From: Haloarchaeobius litoreus | GTDB taxonomy: Archaea; Halobacteriota; Halobacteria; Halobacteriales; Natrialbaceae | DNA: 64,000 bases | Assembly: GCF_024495425.1 (NCBI RefSeq) | Contig: NZ_JANHJR010000001.1 | Coordinates: 248,001 to 312,000, forward strand | Direction of reading: 5' to 3' | Shown here: positions 53,033-62,269 of the stretch, in pieces | How the letters are laid out: each line of letters begins with the position of its first letter | How positions within the stretch are numbered: position 1 is the stretch's first letter | Notes under the pieces: model-generated | What the model saw: only the letters and a program-made list of their open reading frames with translations | Told to the model about the DNA's origin: nothing | Database searches by the model: none | Position numbers and translations under genes: made by a program

Positions 53033-54334
53033 ATGAGCGTCGTACTCCAGGGCTCCGAGAGCCTGTCGCTGGACAGTGCGGTCATCCGGCTGGTCCTCGC
53101 GGGAGCCCTCGGTATGTTCCTCGGCCTCGAACGGGAGTGGTCGCAGAAGTCGGCCGGGGTCCGGACGTTCTCGCTCATCGCGGTCGCCGGTGGCGTGTTC
53201 ACGCTGCTCGCCATGAACACGCAGTGGGGCGGGCTGTTGCACGTCGTCGGTGGGGTTCTCGTCGTCGCCCAGGGCGTGGTACTCGCGGTCCGGGGGCTCA
53301 TGGAGGGCGGGGAGAGCGGGCTGGCGCTGACGACCTCGATGTCGATGCTCGTGACCTACGGTGTCGGCGCACTCGTCGTGAGCGGCTTCGTCCTCGAAGG
53401 CGTCACGGTGGCGGTGCTGTCGTCCATGCTGCTCGTGTTGAAGCGCGAACTCCATTCGTTCGCGGACAACCTCTCCCGTGAGGAGGTGCGGTCGGGGGCG
53501 GAGTTCGCCATCCTGGCGTTCGTCGTCTACCCGCTCCTGCCCGTCGGGGAGCAGACGTACGCCTACGAGCCCCTGGGTGTCGAGGCGATCAAGATCGAGC
53601 CACGCGTGGTCTGGCTGATGGTCGTCACGGTCGCCGCCATCGGCATCGTCAACTACGCGGTCGTGATAACCTACGGGAGCCGCGGCATCGCCGTCACGGG
53701 CTTCTTCGGCGGGCTGGCGTCCTCGACGGCGGTCGTGGGCTCGATGATGGACCACGTTAGCCAGCAGGACGACGCGGTCTCCTACGCCGTCGCGGCAATC
53801 CTGCTCGCCGACGCCGCGATGGCGCTGCGGAACCTGTTCATCGTCGTCGCGTTCTCGGTCTCGACGGACATCCTCGTCCCGACGGCGGTGCCGCTCGTGC
53901 TGCTCGTGCTCGGCTCGTTCGCGGTCGCGGCGTGGTCGGCGGACTGGCGCGACAGCGTCGAGATGGAGCTTGAGAGCCCGTTCTCGCTCCGCTACGCGCT
54001 CGGGTTCGGCGTGATGTTCCTCGCGGTGCTCGTGGTCGGTGCCGTCGCCGAGGCGCAGTTCGGTGCGGAGGGGTTCATCGCGACGGCGGTCGCCTCCGGG
54101 CTGGTGTCGAGCGCCGGCGCGACCACCTCGGCGGTCCTGCTGCATCGCGGCGGGACGCTCACCACCTCGACGACCGTCATCTCGGTGCTGCTCGCGACCG
54201 CGTCGTCGGTGCTCGTCAAGGCGGGGCTGACTGCCGCGAGCCCGAACCGGGAGTTCGCCCGTCAGGTCGCCATCTTCAGTGGGGTGCTCGTCGTCGTCGG
54301 CGGCGTCGGCGCGGTCGCCATCCTGTTCGCGTGA
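53033..54334 (+). CDS. MgtC/SapB family membrane protein with DUF4010 domain
   Basis: This 433-residue protein has the MgtC/SapB opening ALGMFLGLEREW (GLERE motif) near residue 25. It has helices over residues 15-130, and a DUF4010-type C-terminal bundle with VTGFFGGLASSTAVVGSM and GLVSSAGATTSAVLLHRGG. MgtC proteins are linked to Mg2+ stress and P-type ATPase control in bacteria; the archaeal role is not defined. It is not in an operon. Confidence 0.9.
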   Translation: MSVVLQGSESLSLDSAVIRLVLAGALGMFLGLEREWSQKSAGVRTFSLIAVAGGVFTLLAMNTQWGGLLHVVGGVLVVAQGVVLAVRGLMEGGESGLALTTSMSMLVTYGVGALVVSGFVLEGVTVAVLSSMLLVLKRELHSFADNLSREEVRSGAEFAILAFVVYPLLPVGEQTYAYEPLGVEAIKIEPRVVWLMVVTVAAIGIVNYAVVITYGSRGIAVTGFFGGLASSTAVVGSMMDHVSQQDDAVSYAVAAILLADAAMALRNLFIVVAFSVSTDILVPTAVPLVLLVLGSFAVAAWSADWRDSVEMELESPFSLRYALGFGVMFLAVLVVGAVAEAQFGAEGFIATAVASGLVSSAGATTSAVLLHRGGTLTTSTTVISVLLATASSVLVKAGLTAASPNREFARQVAIFSGVLVVVGGVGAVAILFA

Positions 54335-54408
54335 GGCCGTCGTCCCCCGTGCAAATGTTGCGGGGAACTAAACGAATGTATTAAACGAATCCTCCTCATA
54401 GCGGGGAT

Positions 54409-55779
54409 ATGGACAGAGACACGGCCGAGCCACGGGTACGAGAGATGCCCGGGGAGAAGGCAAAACAGTGGGTCGAGTACCACCATCAGTTCTCCGCTCC
54501 GAGTACGTACGTCTACGACTTCGTCTGGGACATCACCGAGGAGTCCGAAGGTCCGTTCTGTACCGACGTCGACGGCAACGTCCTGCTCGACTTCACGAGC
54601 CACGTCGCCGCCGCGCCGCTCGGGTACAACAACCCGAAGGTGCTGGAGCCGCTCTCTGACCTCGAGCTGTTCGACCCGGTGAAGATCGCCGGACAGGACT
54701 TCTACGCCAGCGGTGGCTGGCCGCCCGAGGACCCCGACATCCCGACACCGACCCAGCTGATGGACCGTCTCATCGACGCGACGGACCACTACGACATGGA
54801 CCGGGTGTTCCTCTCGAACTCCGGCGCGGAGGCCGTCGAGAACGCCATCAAGATCTGTTACAACCAGCGCGGGCACCGCGCGTTCACCTTCGAGGGCGCG
54901 TTCCACGGCCGCACGCTCGGTGCGCTCTCGCTCAACCGCTCGAAGACGGTCCACCGGAAGGGCTACCCCGAGGTGCCCGGCGTCGTCTCCGTGCCCTACA
55001 TCTCGACCGACGAGGAGTACGAGCAGCGCTGGTGTACCGACGGCCACGGCGGCAACGTCCTCGCCGACAGGCTCCACACCGCCGGCAACATCGACCCCGA
55101 CGAGGTCGCCTACATCATCCTCGAACCCGTCCAGGGCGAGGGTGGCTACCGCGTCCCCCACGACGGCTTCATCCACGATATCGCCGACATCCGCGACGAG
55201 CACGGTATCTACGTCATCGCCGACGAGATACAGGCCGGCCTCGGCCGCACCGGCAAGATGTGGGGCGTCGACCACCTCGACCTCACGCCCGACGTCATCA
55301 CGTCCGCGAAGGGCCTGCGCGTCGGCGCGACCGTCTCCCGCTCCGATATCTTCCCGGAGGAGAAGGGTCGCCTCTCCTCGACGTGGGGTGCCGGTGACAT
55401 CCTCTCCGCGGCACAGGGTGTCGTCACGATGGACGCCATCCACGAGTACGACCTCCTCGACAACGCGCAGGTGCGTGGCCGGCAGCTCTGGGAGACCATC
55501 GCCGACGCGGACCTCGACTCCGTCGTCGATATCCGCGGCCGCGGACTGATGTTCGCGGTCGAGTTCGACACCAAGGACCGCCGCGAGGCGGTGGTGAAGG
55601 AGGCGCTCCACCGCGGGCTGCTCACGCTGGGCTGTGGCTACAAGAGCCTGCGCCTGCTCCCGCCGCTCGACGTCACCGAGCGCGAGATCGAGCTCGGTGC
55701 GAACCTGTTCGTCGAGGCCGCCGAGGCCGCCGAGCGCGACGCGCCCGTCACCACGACGGACTCCAGCGACGCGTACTGA
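54409..55779 (+). CDS. Class III (4-aminobutyrate-type) aminotransferase
   Basis: This 456-residue PLP enzyme has SNSGAEAVENAIKIC near residue 140 and FEGAFHGRTLGALSL near 165. The Asp of VIADEIQAGLGRTG is near 278, and the PLP lysine in ITSAKGLRVGATVS is near 304. It fits the GABA/acetylornithine aminotransferase class. The long N-terminus with EKAKQWVEYHHQFSAPSTYVYDF resembles archaeal broad-range omega-amino or ornithine/lysine transaminases. TATTAAACG at 54379-54387 is the probable promoter. The exact substrate cannot be told. Confidence 0.9.
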   Translation: MDRDTAEPRVREMPGEKAKQWVEYHHQFSAPSTYVYDFVWDITEESEGPFCTDVDGNVLLDFTSHVAAAPLGYNNPKVLEPLSDLELFDPVKIAGQDFYASGGWPPEDPDIPTPTQLMDRLIDATDHYDMDRVFLSNSGAEAVENAIKICYNQRGHRAFTFEGAFHGRTLGALSLNRSKTVHRKGYPEVPGVVSVPYISTDEEYEQRWCTDGHGGNVLADRLHTAGNIDPDEVAYIILEPVQGEGGYRVPHDGFIHDIADIRDEHGIYVIADEIQAGLGRTGKMWGVDHLDLTPDVITSAKGLRVGATVSRSDIFPEEKGRLSSTWGAGDILSAAQGVVTMDAIHEYDLLDNAQVRGRQLWETIADADLDSVVDIRGRGLMFAVEFDTKDRREAVVKEALHRGLLTLGCGYKSLRLLPPLDVTEREIELGANLFVEAAEAAERDAPVTTTDSSDAY

Positions 55780-55808
55780 GGCAGAGAAAGAGTTCCTCCG
55801 GTGCCGTT

Positions 55809-56129
55809 TCAGAACTGGTAGCGGCGGTCGTCGTTCGTCTCCGGCTGCGGGAAGCTCCCGCCCGTCATCTCCTCGTAGGTCATCCCCGAGAGGTACTCGT
55901 CGTAGGTCACGTCGTACTCGGAGCGCAACTGGAAGTCGAGCTTGCCGGAGTCGACGGTCGTCTGGAACAGCAGGTGGACCGCGCGCTCGACCAGCTGGTC
56001 CGGGTCGGTGCCGAGGCCGGCGGCGAGCATCGCCAGCTCGTTCTTCGTCTCGCGGGCCAGCTCGAACTCGCCGTCGATGTCCTCGTACGCGTCGGTGACG
56101 TCCGCCTGTAGGTCGTCGAGTCCACTCAT
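55809..56129 (-). CDS. Conserved haloarchaeal protein, function unknown
   Basis: This 106-residue acidic protein is helical at the start (SGLDDLQADVTDAYEDIDGEFELARETKNELAMLAAGLG). Its C-terminal half has SEYDVTYDEYLSGMTYEEMTGG. It is soluble, with no metal or nucleotide motif. It lies convergent to the aminotransferase gene. I do not recognise it. Confidence 0.68.
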   Translation of the reverse strand: MSGLDDLQADVTDAYEDIDGEFELARETKNELAMLAAGLGTDPDQLVERAVHLLFQTTVDSGKLDFQLRSEYDVTYDEYLSGMTYEEMTGGSFPQPETNDDRRYQF

Positions 56130-56282
56130 GACGGTCCGTAGCCGTTCGCGACTGAAGCGCGTTTCGTGTTCGTATCGACGCCTCGGTGGGGCCGTCGGAA
56201 CGGTCGTGGACGGCCGGGCACCACCGGCGACCCGACCGGCAGCGACTGCACCGAGTGGCCTCGCTCCCGTCGTCGGCGAGGA

Positions 56283-56630
56283 CTACAGCAGGCCACGCCA
56301 GGCGGCGACAGCGAGCCCTCGCAGCGACACGTCGGCATCGTAGCCCGCCGCCGCGGCGAGCCGGGACGGCGTCACGCTGGCCCCGAGCCGTGCGACCGGC
56401 GTGTGCCTGACACGGACCTCCACGGTGAGGTCGGCGGCCGAGAGCGCCCCGGTCAGGCGACTCCGCGGTAGCGGAATCGCGTCGACCCCCGCGACCAGGG
56501 TCCGGGCCGCCGACAGCGTCGGCGCGTTGACGACGAGCAGGCCCGGCTCGTTCCAGACCGCACACCGGCTGCCATCGACCGTCACGTCGAGTGCGACGTC
56601 GACAGACAGCGGTTCGACCGCGGTCGTCAT
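56283..56630 (-). CDS. Unrecognised protein, second gene of a two-gene operon
   Basis: This 115-residue protein (start MTTAVEPLSVDVALDVTVDGSRCAVW) appears beta-rich with one helix near residue 75 and ends in RGLAVAAWRGLL. Its start overlaps the stop of the gene before it (TGATG at 56632-56628), so the two are co-translated. The pair probably act together, but I know no function. Confidence 0.62.
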   Translation of the reverse strand: MTTAVEPLSVDVALDVTVDGSRCAVWNEPGLLVVNAPTLSAARTLVAGVDAIPLPRSRLTGALSAADLTVEVRVRHTPVARLGASVTPSRLAAAAGYDADVSLRGLAVAAWRGLL

Positions 56631-56851
56631 CAGTCCTCGCGTGTCGTGATGCTGACCGTTCCGTCGATCTTCCAGTGTGCGTGCTGCGCATCCTCGCCTG
56701 CCTTGCTCGGCACCGCGACCTCCATCTCCTCGAAGACGTACTCGATCGTCGCCCCTCTCCCGGTCAGTCGTTCGTACAGTGCGATTCCTAATTCCGGCCA
56801 GGTGGTGGTCTCGGAGATCTCCTCTCTGGATGCCGTGTTGTCTGTGCTCAT
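56630..56851 (-). CDS. Small conserved protein, first gene of the operon
   Basis: This 73-residue protein has a helical part (WPELGIALYERLTGRGATIEYVFEEMEV) followed by a beta hairpin ending HWKIDGTVSITTRED. It is translationally coupled to the 115-residue gene downstream. The Tyr/Glu-rich middle resembles other small haloarchaeal proteins of unknown use. There is no clear promoter other than the ACGTATGAGGT-like stretch just before the ATG. Confidence 0.65.
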   Translation of the reverse strand: MSTDNTASREEISETTTWPELGIALYERLTGRGATIEYVFEEMEVAVPSKAGEDAQHAHWKIDGTVSITTRED

Positions 56852-56989
56852 ACCTCATACGTATCTTCGCCGTGGAGCCGGATAAGCACCGGCCCGCAAC
56901 TGCTGGTCACGGGGGCGGTGGTCACGTGGACGGTACCGGACGACCACGCGCGTCGGCGGCTGTGCGTCCCGGTCGCGGAACCGTACCCC

Positions 56990-56994
56990 TTTTT
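56990..56994 (+). promoter_or_regulatory. Leaderless promoter for the cysE leader ORF
   Basis: CTTTTTGCC (56989-56997) is the same box seen before elp3 and the DUF1028 gene. It lies 25-29 bases before the leader ATG at 57019, so the leader ORF is probably the first thing translated. Confidence 0.6.
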
Positions 56995-57018
56995 GCCGCT
57001 CCGCTCCCAGGAGTGTGT

Positions 57019-57126
57019 ATGTCGGTCACATCTGTACCCGACCGTATCGCCGTCGACCAGCACCGGTCGCAGACGGCGTGTTGCTGTTTCCGGTCGGGTG
57101 GGCGTGACAACGGGGTGATGCGCTGA
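57019..57126 (+). CDS. 35-residue polycysteine leader ORF upstream of cysE
   Basis: This short ORF starts [18 protein letters not shown] and then reads TACCCF, with codons TGT-TGC-TGT for three successive cysteines at residues 21-23. It ends RDNGVMR with the stop overlapping the cysE start (TGATG at 57124-57128). It sits exactly where a leaderless message from the TTTTT box should begin. Cysteine is rare in haloarchaeal proteins, so a CCC run next to a cysteine-synthesis gene is striking. By analogy with leaderless polycysteine leaders described in mycobacteria, ribosome stalling at low Cys-tRNA could alter cysE translation. A chance ORF is the alternative. Confidence 0.6.
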   Translation: MSVTSVPDRIAVDQHRSQTACCCFRSGGRDNGVMR

Positions 57127-57764
57127 TGCTCGCCCGGCTCCGTGAGGACGTCGAGGCGGTGCTGGAGCGCGACCCCGCCGCGAAGAGCAGACTGGAGGTA
57201 CTCACCTGCTACGCCGGCCTGCACGCCGTCTGGGCGCATCTGGTCAGCCACCGGCTCTGGGAGGGTGGGTTCCACCTGACCGCACGACTGCTCTCGCAGT
57301 TCGTCCGGTTCATGACGGGCGTGGAGATACACCCCGGTGCGCAGCTGGGCCGGCGCGTCGTCATCGACCACGGGATGGGCGTCGTCATCGGCGAGACGGC
57401 CGAGGTGGGCGACGACGTACACATGTACCACGGCGTCACGCTCGGCGGGAACTCGCCGCGGCCCGAGAAACGGCACCCAACCCTCGGTGACGGCGTCGTC
57501 GTCGGCGCGAACGCGACGTTGCTCGGCGACATCGACGTCGGCGACGACGCCCGTGTCGGTGCCGGCTCGGTGCTGACGAAGGACGTGCCCGCGGGGGAGA
57601 CGTGGACGGGTGTGCCGGCGACCCGCGTCGGCGGACCGTCGGCGGCGGAGGAGCACGAGGAGTCCGACGCCGCCTCGGAGGGGTCGGAGTCGGTCGACAC
57701 CGGGACGAGCGCCGACGAGTCCGTCGTCCCGGGCGACGGCGCGGAGGCCGAGGCCGACGACTAG
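57126..57764 (+). CDS. cysE: Serine O-acetyltransferase
   Basis: This 212-residue enzyme acetylates serine for cysteine synthesis. It has an N-terminal helical domain ([20 protein letters not shown]) and a left-handed beta-helix with catalytic [40 protein letters not shown] and a hexapeptide-repeat C-terminus ([12 protein letters not shown]). About 45 extra residues of Glu/Asp/Ser-rich tail follow, which is not part of the family core and probably reflects high-salt adaptation. It is preceded by and overlaps a cysteine-rich leader ORF. Its stop overlaps the convergent next gene. Confidence 0.95.
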   Translation: MLARLREDVEAVLERDPAAKSRLEVLTCYAGLHAVWAHLVSHRLWEGGFHLTARLLSQFVRFMTGVEIHPGAQLGRRVVIDHGMGVVIGETAEVGDDVHMYHGVTLGGNSPRPEKRHPTLGDGVVVGANATLLGDIDVGDDARVGAGSVLTKDVPAGETWTGVPATRVGGPSAAEEHEESDAASEGSESVDTGTSADESVVPGDGAEAEADD

Positions 57765-58609
57765 TCGAGCGGAATCGACCCGTCGGTGGACTCGCCGCGG
57801 CCACAGCGTGGCACCCTGACGACGACGTCGTCGTCGGTCCGTTCTGCGGTCGCGTCCGTGGCAGTTATCGGGAACGGCGGCACGATGCGAGCGACGCGTT
57901 CGGTCCGCTCGACGCCGCCGTCGCGGTCGGTCTCGCCGAGCAGCCAGACGCAGAGCGCGCCGTTCGCGACCCGAACCTCGTGGTGGGTCTGCGCGCCGGG
58001 CGTGGGGTCGAGCCGGACGACGAGCTCGTCGCGGGTGACGGTCACGTCGCCGTCGCCGATGCGTTCGCGGAGGCCGAACAGCCGCTGTGCGACCCCGGCG
58101 ATCGCGGGGACGACGACGCCGGCGAACAGCCCGTTACCGCGGAGCCGTTCGAGCGTGTACGAGGGTGGGGATTCGGGGGGTGTCGGCGGTCCCCGACGGC
58201 CCTCGCGCACGAAGCGGTCGCCGTCACGGCGGAACGTCGCCTCGTGTGCGACCGCGTCGTCGGCGTCGCAGGTCCGGAGCGTGGGTCGGACGAGTCGAAC
58301 GTCCGAGGCGGCTCCGGGGAGTTCGGTGACGAGGACGCGTGCACAGGCCAGCGTGACGTGGTGGTCGAGCGCGGCGGTCGTCGTCAGCTCCTCGTCTGCG
58401 TGCAGGACGCGGTCGACCTCGGTGCCGCCGTCCGTGGGCCGGACACGGAGGGTGACCGCCTCGGTGTCGCCGACTGCGGAGCGGAGCCGGCACGTGAGCG
58501 CCTCCGGGGAGACGTTCGTGGGTCGCTGGTCGGACGCGGCGCGGTCAGTTCTGTCCGCGTTGTCCGGGTGCTGGTCGTCCCGCTCCGGGTCGGTCCTGCC
58601 GGTAGCCAT
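57761..58609 (-). CDS. Conserved haloarchaeal protein, function unknown
   Basis: This 282-residue protein (start [12 protein letters not shown]) has a disordered start, then beta-rich sequence ([23 protein letters not shown]). A short hydrophobic patch with [18 protein letters not shown] sits near residue 165. It ends in [12 protein letters not shown]. It overlaps the cysE stop tail-to-tail by four bases (CTAG). I do not recognise the family. A TTG codon 12 bases upstream is a less likely start. Confidence 0.6.
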   Translation of the reverse strand: MATGRTDPERDDQHPDNADRTDRAASDQRPTNVSPEALTCRLRSAVGDTEAVTLRVRPTDGGTEVDRVLHADEELTTTAALDHHVTLACARVLVTELPGAASDVRLVRPTLRTCDADDAVAHEATFRRDGDRFVREGRRGPPTPPESPPSYTLERLRGNGLFAGVVVPAIAGVAQRLFGLRERIGDGDVTVTRDELVVRLDPTPGAQTHHEVRVANGALCVWLLGETDRDGGVERTERVARIVPPFPITATDATAERTDDDVVVRVPRCGRGESTDGSIPLD

Positions 58610-58708
58610 CGATGGTGCCAACGAGGCCGACCGTAATAATTTTCAGGGGGAGAAGGTGGGAAACTGTCGACAGGTTCGACCGTCGTCGGGGCCGCGTACC
58701 GGTCGGAC

Positions 58709-59851
58709 TCAGGCGTCGTCGCCGAGCAGGTACCGGGCGATGATCTTCTTCTGGATCTCCGTGGTGCCCTCGTAGATGGTGAGGATCTTCGCGTCGCGGT
58801 AGAACCGCTCGACCGGGAAGTCGGTGGTGTAGCCGTAGCCGCCGTGTATCTGGACGGCCTCGTTGGTCACGTCCATCGCGGCCTCGCTGGCGAAGTACTT
58901 CGCCTGACTGGCGAGGAACGCGGTCTCCATGCCGGCGCCCTCGGCCTTCTTCTGGGCGGCCTCCCGGGTGAGCAGGCGGCCGGCGGTGACCTTCGTCTGC
59001 ATGTCCGCGAGCTTGTGGCGGATGGCCTGGAAGTCGGAGATGGGCTGTTCGAACTGCTCGCGCTGCTGTGAGTACTCGACGGCGGCGTCGAGCGCGGCCT
59101 GCGCGAGGCCGACGGACTGTGCGCCGATGGCGATGCGGCCACCGGTGAGGATCTGGAACGCGGCCGAGAGGCCTCGACCCTCCTCGGTGAGCTGGTACTC
59201 GGCCGGGATGCGGGCGTCCTCGAAGATGAGCGTCGTCGTGTCCGACGCTCGCAGCCCGAGCTTGTCCTCCTTCTTGCCGACACTCACGCCGTCGGTGTCG
59301 GCGGGAACGAGGAACTGGGTGATGGAGCCCGGGTCGTCACGGTCGGTCTTCGCGAAGACGACGTAGACGCCGGCGCGGCTGCCGTTCGTGATCCACTGCT
59401 TCTTGCCGTTCAGGCGGAACTCGTCGCCCTCGCGCGCGGCGACGGTCGACATCTCGGCGGGGTTCGAGCCTGCCTCGGGCTCGGAGAGCGCGAACGCGCC
59501 GACGGGGCGGCCGTCGACCATCTCGGGGAGCCACTCGTCGCGCACGTCCTGCGAGCCGAACTCGTCGATGCAGGAGGTCGCGAGCCCGTGGACCGACAGC
59601 GCGGTCGCCACGGCGAGCATCCCGTGGGCGAGCTCCTCGTTGATGATGGCGTAGGTCACCGGGTCGGCGTCGTAGCCGCCGTACTCCTCGGGGACGGTCA
59701 GCCCCGTCAGGTCCAGCTCCGCCAGCCCGTCCCAGACGTCCTCGGGGAAGGTCTGCTCCGCGTCGCACTCCCGGGCGACCGGCCGTAGCTCCGCCGCCGC
59801 GAACTCCCGAACGACGTCGCGGACGGCGGCCTGCTCCGAACTCAGATTCAT
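58709..59851 (-). CDS. Acyl-CoA dehydrogenase
   Basis: This 380-residue FAD enzyme has an N-terminal helical domain (MNLSSEQAAVRDVVREFAAAEL). The middle signature FALSEPEAGSNPAEMSTVA and LNGKKQWITNG are near residues 118-150. The C-terminal catalytic base region YGYTTDFPVERFYRDAKILTIYEGTTEIQ has Glu near 362. It catalyses alpha,beta-dehydrogenation of acyl-CoA in fatty acid or branched-chain breakdown. An AAAAAG box (plus strand, 59875-59880) lies 24-29 bases before the ATG. The chain-length preference is not evident. Confidence 0.94.
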   Translation of the reverse strand: MNLSSEQAAVRDVVREFAAAELRPVARECDAEQTFPEDVWDGLAELDLTGLTVPEEYGGYDADPVTYAIINEELAHGMLAVATALSVHGLATSCIDEFGSQDVRDEWLPEMVDGRPVGAFALSEPEAGSNPAEMSTVAAREGDEFRLNGKKQWITNGSRAGVYVVFAKTDRDDPGSITQFLVPADTDGVSVGKKEDKLGLRASDTTTLIFEDARIPAEYQLTEEGRGLSAAFQILTGGRIAIGAQSVGLAQAALDAAVEYSQQREQFEQPISDFQAIRHKLADMQTKVTAGRLLTREAAQKKAEGAGMETAFLASQAKYFASEAAMDVTNEAVQIHGGYGYTTDFPVERFYRDAKILTIYEGTTEIQKKIIARYLLGDDA

Positions 59852-59921
59852 ACCCCTGCCTTCGGGGGCGAGTGGAAAAAGTTGCCCCATTCCCGCGGCG
59901 GGTGCGTCGACCCCGACGGGC

Positions 59922-60713
59922 TCAGTCCTCGACGAGCGCCTCGACCGGCGTCGCCCGCTCCCAGATACGTTCGAACACGGTCGCGCCCCAGTCGGCGGCG
60001 GCGTCGGACTCCCTGACGAGCTCTGTCTGTGGGTCGTACGTGCCGTCGAGCTGCGGGAGCGAGAGGTACACGCCGGACCCGGTGACGGTCATCGCGAACG
60101 CGATCTCGGCGACACGGATGTCCACCAGTTCGGCGAACGGCGGTGGCTCGTCGGCGTTCGAGTCGTCCTCGGGCCTGAGATCCAGTATCTCGGGGTCCAG
60201 CACCAACCGCACGGAGTCGGTGTCGCCCTCGAGCAGCGCGTCGGCGAAGCGGTCGTCGTAGACGGGAGCGAGGACAGCGACCTCGTCGGCGTCCGCGATG
60301 GCGGTCCGCACCCGCCGTGCCGCGCGGAACGGGTCCGTCTCCGGGGAGTCGACGACCTCGCAGCCGGCGAGCCGATGCAGCTCTCGGCGGTCCGGTTCGG
60401 GGAGGACGCCGAGGTCGTGCTCGTCGAAGTACGGGCGGGTCCCCTCGACGACGGACTCGACGGTTCCGACACGCTCCAGCAGGTCCGCGACGGCGCGTCC
60501 GGTGCCCGTGAGCGCCCACCGACCGTCCTCGCGCTCGTAGCAGAAGCCACGGTCCGACAGCCGGTTCATCGCGTCGTACACCGCCGACTCGCTGGCCGCG
60601 GTCGAGCCCACGACCGCCCGCCGCTCTCGTGGTTCGCTCGCGAGCGCGATGAGCACCTCCTGTCGGGAGCGCGAGCCACAGACGAACTCGACGCGTTCGG
60701 TCGGACCGACCAT
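59922..60713 (-). CDS. HTH regulator with FilR1-type C-terminal domain
   Basis: This 263-residue protein has an ArsR-like winged helix at residues 1-70 (SRQEVLIALASEPRERRAVVGSTAASESAVYDAMNRLSDRGF). The C-terminal domain resembles FilR1 (DUF1724): VESVVEGTRPYFDEHDLGVLPEPDRRELHRLAG and ADADEVAVLAPVYDDRFADALL. It is transcribed just upstream of the acyl-CoA dehydrogenase, on the same strand, with 70 bases between, so local control of fatty acid oxidation is a guess. The ligand is unknown. Confidence 0.85.
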   Translation of the reverse strand: MVGPTERVEFVCGSRSRQEVLIALASEPRERRAVVGSTAASESAVYDAMNRLSDRGFCYEREDGRWALTGTGRAVADLLERVGTVESVVEGTRPYFDEHDLGVLPEPDRRELHRLAGCEVVDSPETDPFRAARRVRTAIADADEVAVLAPVYDDRFADALLEGDTDSVRLVLDPEILDLRPEDDSNADEPPPFAELVDIRVAEIAFAMTVTGSGVYLSLPQLDGTYDPQTELVRESDAAADWGATVFERIWERATPVEALVED

Positions 60714-60940
60714 ACAGATGGTGACGACGCGGCGGCCATATGTGTTTTCTTCTCGGCTGTATTACCATACTTTCCGAGGACGTCGGAACGTTCCACCCCG
60801 CTTCGGTCGTTTCGCGCAGGTCGGAATGGTAACCTTTAGGCAGCATACTACGGTACTTTCCAATGCTGTCTGTCGGTGCTTCCGGCGTACGCCTCCCTCG
60901 TCGTACGCCTTCGTCACCAACTCGTGCCCAGCCGGGGGGC

Positions 60941-62176
60941 TCATGCGCTCCTGCTACCGAGCCCCTCGGCCACCTTCGCTGGCGGGGCGTCGATGCCACC
61001 GCCCTGCGCGAAGGACCCGCTGCCGCCACCACCACCGCCGTAGTCGGCCGTCACCGCCTCCACCACGGCCGACGCGTCGTGGTCCGGCCCCGCCGCGACC
61101 GCGACGAAGGTCCGCCCCGACTCGCCGACCGCCACCACGACATCCGCATCCCGCCCCGCTGACGCCTGGAGCGGTTCTCGGCAGTCGTTCGCCTCGACGC
61201 CCTCGACCGTCGCGACCAGCCACGTCTCTCCATCGCGTTCGAACGGCTCCGCCGCCGTCAGCGTCGACGCCACGAGCCGCCGTCGTGCCGACGCGAGCTC
61301 GGACTCCAGCTCCTCGACCCGCTCGGAGAGCCGTTCCGCCGCTTCGGCGATATCCGTCGGCGCGGCGTCCAGCGCCCGCCCGGCGTCGAGCACCGCCCGC
61401 TTCTCAGCGGCCCGGTGCTCGATGCCCCGCTCACCCACCGCGAACTCGACTCTGGTCATCCCCTCGCCGGGGTTCGACCGCGAGAGCAGCGTGACGGGTC
61501 CGATCTCCCGGGTGTTCCGGACGTGCGTCCCGCCGCAGGCCGCGACGTCCCAGGGCCGCTCGCGGGGCTCGCCCGGCACCACGTCGCCCTCGCCGACCGT
61601 GACGACGCGCACCTCGTCGGCCCCCTCGAAGACGCCCTCCTCGGTCTTCGTGTTGAACGCGACGAACCCGTCCTCGCGGAGGTCCGCGAGCGGGACCGAC
61701 TTCCAGCCCACCTCGCGGGACTCCCACACCGCCTGGTTCGTCAGCCGCTCCAGTTCGACCAGCGTCTCGTCGGTCACGTCGCTCGACGTCGTCAGGTCCA
61801 CCCGGACCTTCTCATCGTCGATGCCGAAGCCGCCGTAGCCCAGGTCGTCACAGAGCCGACGGGCCGCCCCGTACAGCACGTGACTCGCGGTGTGGGCCCG
61901 CATGCAGTACATCCGGAACGCCCAGTCCACCTCGCAGAGCACCGACGAGCCCTCGCCGAAGGTCGGCTCCTCGGCGAGCGTGTGGACGTGCTCGCCGTCC
62001 CGGTGCTGTACGTCGACCACCGGCACGTCGCCGACGGTGCCCCGGTCGCTCGGCTGGCCGCCGCTCTCGGCGTAGAAGTAGCTCGTCTTCAGCCGGACTT
62101 CGCGCCCGTCGACGCCCGCGACCGTGGTCTCGAAGCGTGTCGTGTACGGCTGGCGCGCCGCGAGTTGCCCCGTCAT
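60941..62176 (-). CDS. Alanyl-tRNA editing protein AlaX (long form)
   Basis: This 411-residue free-standing trans-editing protein hydrolyses misacylated Ser-tRNA(Ala). Zinc ligands appear as HTASH near residue 94 (H-x3-H) and CGGTH near residue 212 (C-x3-H). The N-terminal AlaRS-like beta domain has ESGGQPSDRGTVGDV. The C-terminal part has a coiled coil (LSERVEELESELASARRRL) and a Gly-rich DHHA1-like domain (GGGGGGSGSFAQGGG) as in long AlaX. The start MTGQLAARQPYTTR is used. It lies 93 bases downstream of the DHH gene on the same strand. Confidence 0.93.
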   Translation of the reverse strand: MTGQLAARQPYTTRFETTVAGVDGREVRLKTSYFYAESGGQPSDRGTVGDVPVVDVQHRDGEHVHTLAEEPTFGEGSSVLCEVDWAFRMYCMRAHTASHVLYGAARRLCDDLGYGGFGIDDEKVRVDLTTSSDVTDETLVELERLTNQAVWESREVGWKSVPLADLREDGFVAFNTKTEEGVFEGADEVRVVTVGEGDVVPGEPRERPWDVAACGGTHVRNTREIGPVTLLSRSNPGEGMTRVEFAVGERGIEHRAAEKRAVLDAGRALDAAPTDIAEAAERLSERVEELESELASARRRLVASTLTAAEPFERDGETWLVATVEGVEANDCREPLQASAGRDADVVVAVGESGRTFVAVAAGPDHDASAVVEAVTADYGGGGGGSGSFAQGGGIDAPPAKVAEGLGSRSA

Positions 62177-62269
62177 TACGCGATTGCAAGACGGGCGGGC
62201 GAGAAAAACGTGCCGCCGGATTCAGTCTTCGGGCCGTGCATCGTGGCTGACACTCCCCCGGACCCGACG

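Noticed and set aside
54262-56691. Long minus-strand frame of about 800 codons across the aminotransferase gene
   Set aside because: The composition is Arg/Val/Asp shadow sequence, with no motif. The opposite frame is a complete class III aminotransferase.
60649-60940. Plus-strand ORF in the gap between the regulator and alaX
   Set aside because: It is Pro/Arg-rich and overlaps alaX in antisense. The 227-base gap shows only AT-rich promoter-like sequence near 60740-60775 and nothing else firm.
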